The notes below the pieces were generated by a model. The model ran no database searches. It saw only the letters and a list, made by a program, of their open reading frames with translations, and was not told the origin of the DNA. Both the position numbers and the translations under genes were made by a program. From assembly GCA_010015805.1 (NCBI GenBank), contig ML978121.1, forward strand, positions 992,001 through 1,056,000: a stretch of 64,000 nucleotides of DNA, in the 5' to 3' direction. Within the stretch, counting starts at the first letter, position 1. Each line of letters begins with the position of its first letter. The stretch comes from Rhizodiscina lignyota. Its lineage: Eukaryota > Ascomycota > Dothideomycetes > Aulographales > Rhizodiscinaceae. Shown in pieces: positions 60,023 through 64,000 of the stretch.

Positions 60023-61490
60023 ATGTCCACCGAATCGGCAAATTCAGTCCCCAATGGAACTCCCAATACTGCAGCAGAACCAAACCAGACCAACGGAACC
60101 GCGCAACCTCCTGAGAAGAAGTTGACCGGTGCAGAGTTGAAGAAGCAGAAGCAAGCCGAAAAGCAAGCCAGAAGAGCCCAAGCGAAAGAATCACCGGGAG
60201 CCCAAGCATCACAAAAGCCACCATCCACTCCGTCAAAACCGCAGCAATCCTCGTCGAAGTCGCCGAAATCTCAGCAAGGGAAGAATGCGCCGGAGAAGCA
60301 GCAGCAACAGCAGTCGCCAAAGGCACAACAGCAGGGAGCAAAAGTGAGGCGGTCATCAGAGACTGCGATGGCACCAAAGCCAGCTCTAGTGAAGCGTGTC
60401 GGGCTTTTTGGTCATCTCTATGGCCAGCCTAGACGACATAATACTGTTAACGCAGGAAAGGACATTCATCCCGCAGTGCTCGCACTTGGCTTGCAAATGA
60501 GCAGCTATGAGATATGTGGCAGCAATGCGCGGTGTGTGGCGATGCTTCTGGCATTCAAGAGTGTGAGTATAACTATGCTTCTTCTACCGTATCTCGTAAT
60601 CTAATGGGTCCGATGTGTAGGTCATTCATTCCTACACCACACCTCCTGGAACTTCCCTCGCACGACATCTCACCTCTCATCACCTCTCGCCCCAAATCGA
60701 TTACCTCAAGTCATGCCGTCCTATCAGCATCAGTATGGGCAACGCTATCCGCTGGCTAAAGGACCTCATCATCAAAATCGACCCCGACGTTCCAGAATCT
60801 GAAGCGAAACAGTCCCTCATCGCTGCCATCGACTCCTTCATCCGTGAGCGCATCACCGCCGCAGACACTCTTATATCCCAAACTGCTTCCTCGAAAATAA
60901 GAGATGGCGATGTCATCCTCACATTTGCTAAGTCGAGCATAGTGCTGCAGACTCTCTTGGAAGCACATGCAAATGGTACGAAATTCAGGGTCATTGTAGT
61001 GGACTCGAAACCGCTATTTGAAGGCCGCAAGCTCGCTGAAGAGCTCGTGGAGCATGGGTTAGACGTACAATACAACCTCATAAGTGCAGCTGCACATGCT
61101 GTGAAAGAGGCGTCGAAAGTATTCGTTGGGGCGCATGCGATGATGGGCAATGGTCGATTATACTCGCGCGTTGGAACTGCGATTATTGCAATGCTAGCTC
61201 ACGATAGAGACATTCCGGTCATAGTTTGCTGTGAGAGCGTCAAATTCACTGAACGAGTCGCGCTTGACAGCATAGTGGGTAACGAAGTTGCTCCGGCAGA
61301 AGAGCTCCTTGCACGCGGAGAGGAAGGGGAGGGACAGATCAAGAGATGGCAGGAGACACCAAATCTACAACTGTTGAACGTGATGTACGATGTTACGCCA
61401 GCGGAGTATATCAAGATGGTGGTCACGGAGTATGGCTCATTACCGCCAAGTTCGGTACCTGCGGTCTTGAGGAATTTGGGCACGATTTGA
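60023..61490 (+). CDS. GCD2: Translation initiation factor eIF2B subunit delta
   Basis: Exons 60023-60562 and 60621-61490 (intron GTGAGT...TGTAG, phase 0) give 469 residues. The first ATG (MSTESANSVPNG) begins a Lys/Gln/Ala-rich disordered region, including KLTGAELKKQKQAEKQAR, typical of eIF2B-delta. The conserved alpha-beta fold begins around HPAVLALGLQMSSYEICGSN and continues with VILTFAKSSIVLQTLLEAH, VIVVDSKPLFEGRKLAEEL and KVFVGAHAMMGNGRLYSRVG. It ends with YDVTPAEYIKMVVTEYGSL. eIF2B is the GDP-GTP exchange factor for eIF2; the delta subunit is in the regulatory core that senses phosphorylated eIF2. It follows TEL1 on the same strand, 256 bp downstream. Confidence 0.95.
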
Positions 61491-62032
61491 GGCGAATGAG
61501 AAAGCCACTTTTGGATTTGCACTATCATGTTTTATGGATTCACGACTAAGCATGGAACGAGCGTACATGTCTTTGCAACTCTAAAATAGCATCGGTCTTC
61601 CGGCGCCCATCGGAGCGAGATCAAAGGGAATTGAAGAGTAGAGCAAGCGAAAGGCTTTTTGCTCGCCGATATCGCTTCTACGTCATAGAGTGTTTCATTT
61701 CCGCGGCCGCTTTTTGAATTTGTTGTGGGCACTCGCTCCTCCATTCACAAGCACCAACCACGCTTCCTTGGAAACCTTCCCTCACTCTTCAAGCTCACCC
61801 GCGACAACAGACACGGCGTATGTAAGATAGTCAAGCAGTCTTGCTCTCACGGCTTGATCGTTTGAGTGACCCTTATACGGTATGGAGAATCTCTCAGTTT
61901 TTTCACCGCTAACAAAAATTTCACAACACCCGATCAGTTCTTCCACCAAACGGCATTCCGGCTTTTCCTTTCCATCATACACTTCTACAGTTCGATTACA
62001 TTGCGCAACGTTCTCTTTCGATCCTTTCGACA
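61491..62032. other. Spacer between eIF2B-delta and F-box-like genes
   Basis: These 542 bp between two plus-strand genes contain no recognised gene or repeat. Confidence 0.4.
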
Positions 62033-63379
62033 ATGACAGAACATCCAGGGACCACGCAGTTGAGCGTGGTACCATCTGCTGACGAGATTCTCGCCGAAAG
62101 TCTCCGCCAACTTTGCATAGAAGATGTCACGGAGGCAAAATCGGTGTTCCGATTCCTTGATCTCCCTTTAGAACTTCGTAACGAAATCTATGAGGACCTG
62201 CTTTTGCACTACCGCCCCGGATTAATGCACGCGTACCATGAGAACGAGACATTCTGGAAAACCCCGTCTGAACTGTGGCCAGACTACCAGAAAGAGGAGC
62301 TACGTCCGCTCCTGGACGAAATAATGGGCGTCTCTTGGAGCAAGTCATACTTTCCGAGCGCTATCTTCGAGGTCAACAAGCAAATCCGTCAGGAGAGTCT
62401 GCATATTGTCCATTCAGCGAAGCTGACTTGGATCATTGTACACACGGATATGCCGGATTACGCTCGCAAGCTGTCCTCAGCGGGCTTTCCTGTCGCCTTG
62501 GCATCGCAAATCCACAAGATTAGGCACCCCATCATGACTGTCAAGCTTGCCTTTAATCGTAACCGCCCTGGGCTTGCGTATCTTCAGGACCCTTTCGCCG
62601 TACACATACGCGACGCCCACAATGTCTTTCGTGCTCTGAATCTTACAGAGTCGAAAGGACGGTGCTACATAACTGCCAGGTTTTGGGAAGTTCCGGAGTC
62701 TACTGAGTTGTCACAAGCACAGAGTGTGATTCAGAACATGGTAGAGTCTTTGGCGCTCTGCCGTGGAGTTCGCAAATTGATATTTGAAGGCGTAAACGAG
62801 CTCCCAAAGAGATTGGATGTGGGTGGAGACGTTGGTCAAACCTGGGGAATGAAGATCGCCGACATTCGTTGGAGGGCACGTCGCAATAGGAAGCTGCGGG
62901 AGTTTGTGTGTCCCTTTCAGGGGTACAGGACGGCTGGGGCAGACGCATGCAAAGTTCAGGACTGGACAGCGGCCAGAGGCATCTACATTTGTGCTATCCT
63001 CAAAGCTCGCGATGTGATGATGCGCTACGACGATCCACGCAGCGTACTCTCCATGCCTGAAGATCTTCCCATTCTTGTCTGCCTATTCATGTCCAACCTT
63101 GGCTTCTGCTCCTACAAACTCGGAATGTACCGAGCAGCACTACACCAGCTGAATTTAGTCATGGAATGCACGGGAGGTCCAGGATATTGGCTCACCGAGG
63201 CGTTCTATCGTCGTGCCCTTGTCTACAACGCGCTTGGGAAGTATGCTGATGCACTCCTCGACCTCGTACGAGCTTTGTGCAGACTTCTTGGCGATTCTAC
63301 CATCCTCAAGGAGATTTCCAACCCAAAGAACATGCTCGCGGAAGTGGCTGGGGCCGAGGAAGAGGCTGCTGCCGTCTAG
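62033..63379 (+). CDS. F-box-like protein with C-terminal TPR-like repeats
   Basis: A single exon of 448 residues starts MTEHPGTTQLSVVPSADE. Residues 40-60 (FRFLDLPLELRNEIYEDLL) fit the degenerate F-box / DUF start common in Dothideomycete gene families. They are followed by the typical segment IFEVNKQIRQESLHIVHS. The C-terminal third has TPR-like helices: LFMSNLGFCSYKLGMYRAAL and EAFYRRALVYNALGKYADAL, which match the TPR positions for small, aromatic and Ala residues. If it binds Skp1 it would be an SCF adaptor, with the TPR part holding the substrate; both points are inference. No introns are visible. Confidence 0.7.
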   Translation: MTEHPGTTQLSVVPSADEILAESLRQLCIEDVTEAKSVFRFLDLPLELRNEIYEDLLLHYRPGLMHAYHENETFWKTPSELWPDYQKEELRPLLDEIMGVSWSKSYFPSAIFEVNKQIRQESLHIVHSAKLTWIIVHTDMPDYARKLSSAGFPVALASQIHKIRHPIMTVKLAFNRNRPGLAYLQDPFAVHIRDAHNVFRALNLTESKGRCYITARFWEVPESTELSQAQSVIQNMVESLALCRGVRKLIFEGVNELPKRLDVGGDVGQTWGMKIADIRWRARRNRKLREFVCPFQGYRTAGADACKVQDWTAARGIYICAILKARDVMMRYDDPRSVLSMPEDLPILVCLFMSNLGFCSYKLGMYRAALHQLNLVMECTGGPGYWLTEAFYRRALVYNALGKYADALLDLVRALCRLLGDSTILKEISNPKNMLAEVAGAEEEAAAV

Positions 63380-64000
63380 GAACGACGGGGGTATTAAAGG
63401 ATGTCTTCGAGCATGAACAAGAAGAATTCGAAATTCGGGGATAGGAGACAAGCAGGTGAAGAAGCAGAAATGAAAAGTTACATCTGGCAAATGCAAGAGG
63501 CATAATTGCGGACTTGCCTCCACGAGTTATTTGGTTATTTTGGCTTCTTTGAACTTCTTTGGCTTAAAGTTTGATGACTCTTGCAGAAGGTCTGATTAAA
63601 GAAACGTGTGGTTATTAGTGCTACGTTCGGGTCGGGAAGCTTTAATGATACAACGAGGCAGCTGGAATACTTTCTCAATCACCAGTTGAAATGTATGATT
63701 GAAAAAAAGTAATTGGAGTCACAAATAGAATTTCCTATCTCTTTGAGGATGCTATTACATCCAACAGATCAATTACAAGTAATGTCTCTAGGGAGTGTGA
63801 TTATCTAAGTCGTAAAATCCAACCAATACCGATGCGCCCATGTTATTCGAGATGCTTTTCATTGTGATCCTTCAGATGCAGCGTGTCCAGTTTTCTTCAG
63901 ACCTGAACGCCGTGTTCAGTATCTCCCATAGCCCTCAGGCTTAGCTGCCGAGCTGGTGCTCTGCGCACCCCAGCCTTCTGAAGCGCGGCTGCTTGCGGAA
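63380..64000. other. Right end of window, no gene recognised
   Basis: This 621-bp stretch is moderately AT-rich. A minus-strand open frame (63155-63523) is mostly an antisense shadow of the F-box-like gene. A neighbouring gene may start beyond the edge. Confidence 0.4.

Overview
The window is nuclear DNA of a filamentous ascomycete. Genes are close together on both strands. Most are interrupted by short introns of about 46-60 nt with GTAAGT/GTATGT-like donors and CTAAC/CTAAT-like branch sites. The single repeat block carries a saturated RIP (repeat-induced point mutation) pattern. Gene content and protein style (F-box-like proteins, DUF4211, DUF4112, GMC-hydrolase fusion) fit Pezizomycotina, probably Dothideomycetes; the class is inference. 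Splice models below were read by hand and checked for reading phase. No transcript evidence was available.

Layout. 1-5.3 kb: UTP8 (5' part, minus) diverges from ELG1 (plus). 5.3-8.6 kb: an F-box relic and a secreted type-B carboxylesterase that appears to carry a frameshift. 8.6-18 kb: a 1.5-kb empty stretch, an intracellular GH43 glycosidase, a membrane alpha/beta hydrolase, and a 1256-residue GMC oxidoreductase fused to an alpha/beta hydrolase. 18.6-24.7 kb: a DJ-1/PfpI protein, a TPR-SET protein, an acyl-CoA thioesterase and POP7. 24.9-27.1 kb: a RIP-ruined pogo/Fot1-type DNA transposon with well preserved 40-bp terminal inverted repeats and a TA target duplication, lying between POP7 and the lipoate-transferase gene. 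27.2-40 kb: lipoyl(octanoyl) transferase, an unknown membrane protein with a tandem duplication, an FHA/coiled-coil tail-anchored protein (SLMAP/PRO45-like), MGR2, a coiled-coil orphan, a DUF4112 protein and a DCP2-type decapping enzyme with repeated Leu motifs. 41-64 kb: a DUF4211 protein, glycine cleavage H protein, mitochondrial ribosomal bS6m, NUP192, TEL1 (ATM), eIF2B-delta and an F-box-like protein.

Common themes. Genome maintenance is represented by ELG1 and TEL1, RNA metabolism by UTP8, POP7, DCP2 and eIF2B-delta, and mitochondrial function by LIP2, its protein substrate GCV3/H protein, MRP17 and MGR2. These are mostly housekeeping genes. The accessory material is concentrated at 5.3-18 kb and 24.9-29.3 kb. 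The most interesting observations are the transposon that splits a probable shared POP7/LIP2 promoter while its end repeats escaped RIP, the multiplied Edc3-type binding motifs in the DCP2-like protein, the Cys-nucleophile hydrolase fused to a GMC oxidase, and the duplicated module in the unknown membrane protein.
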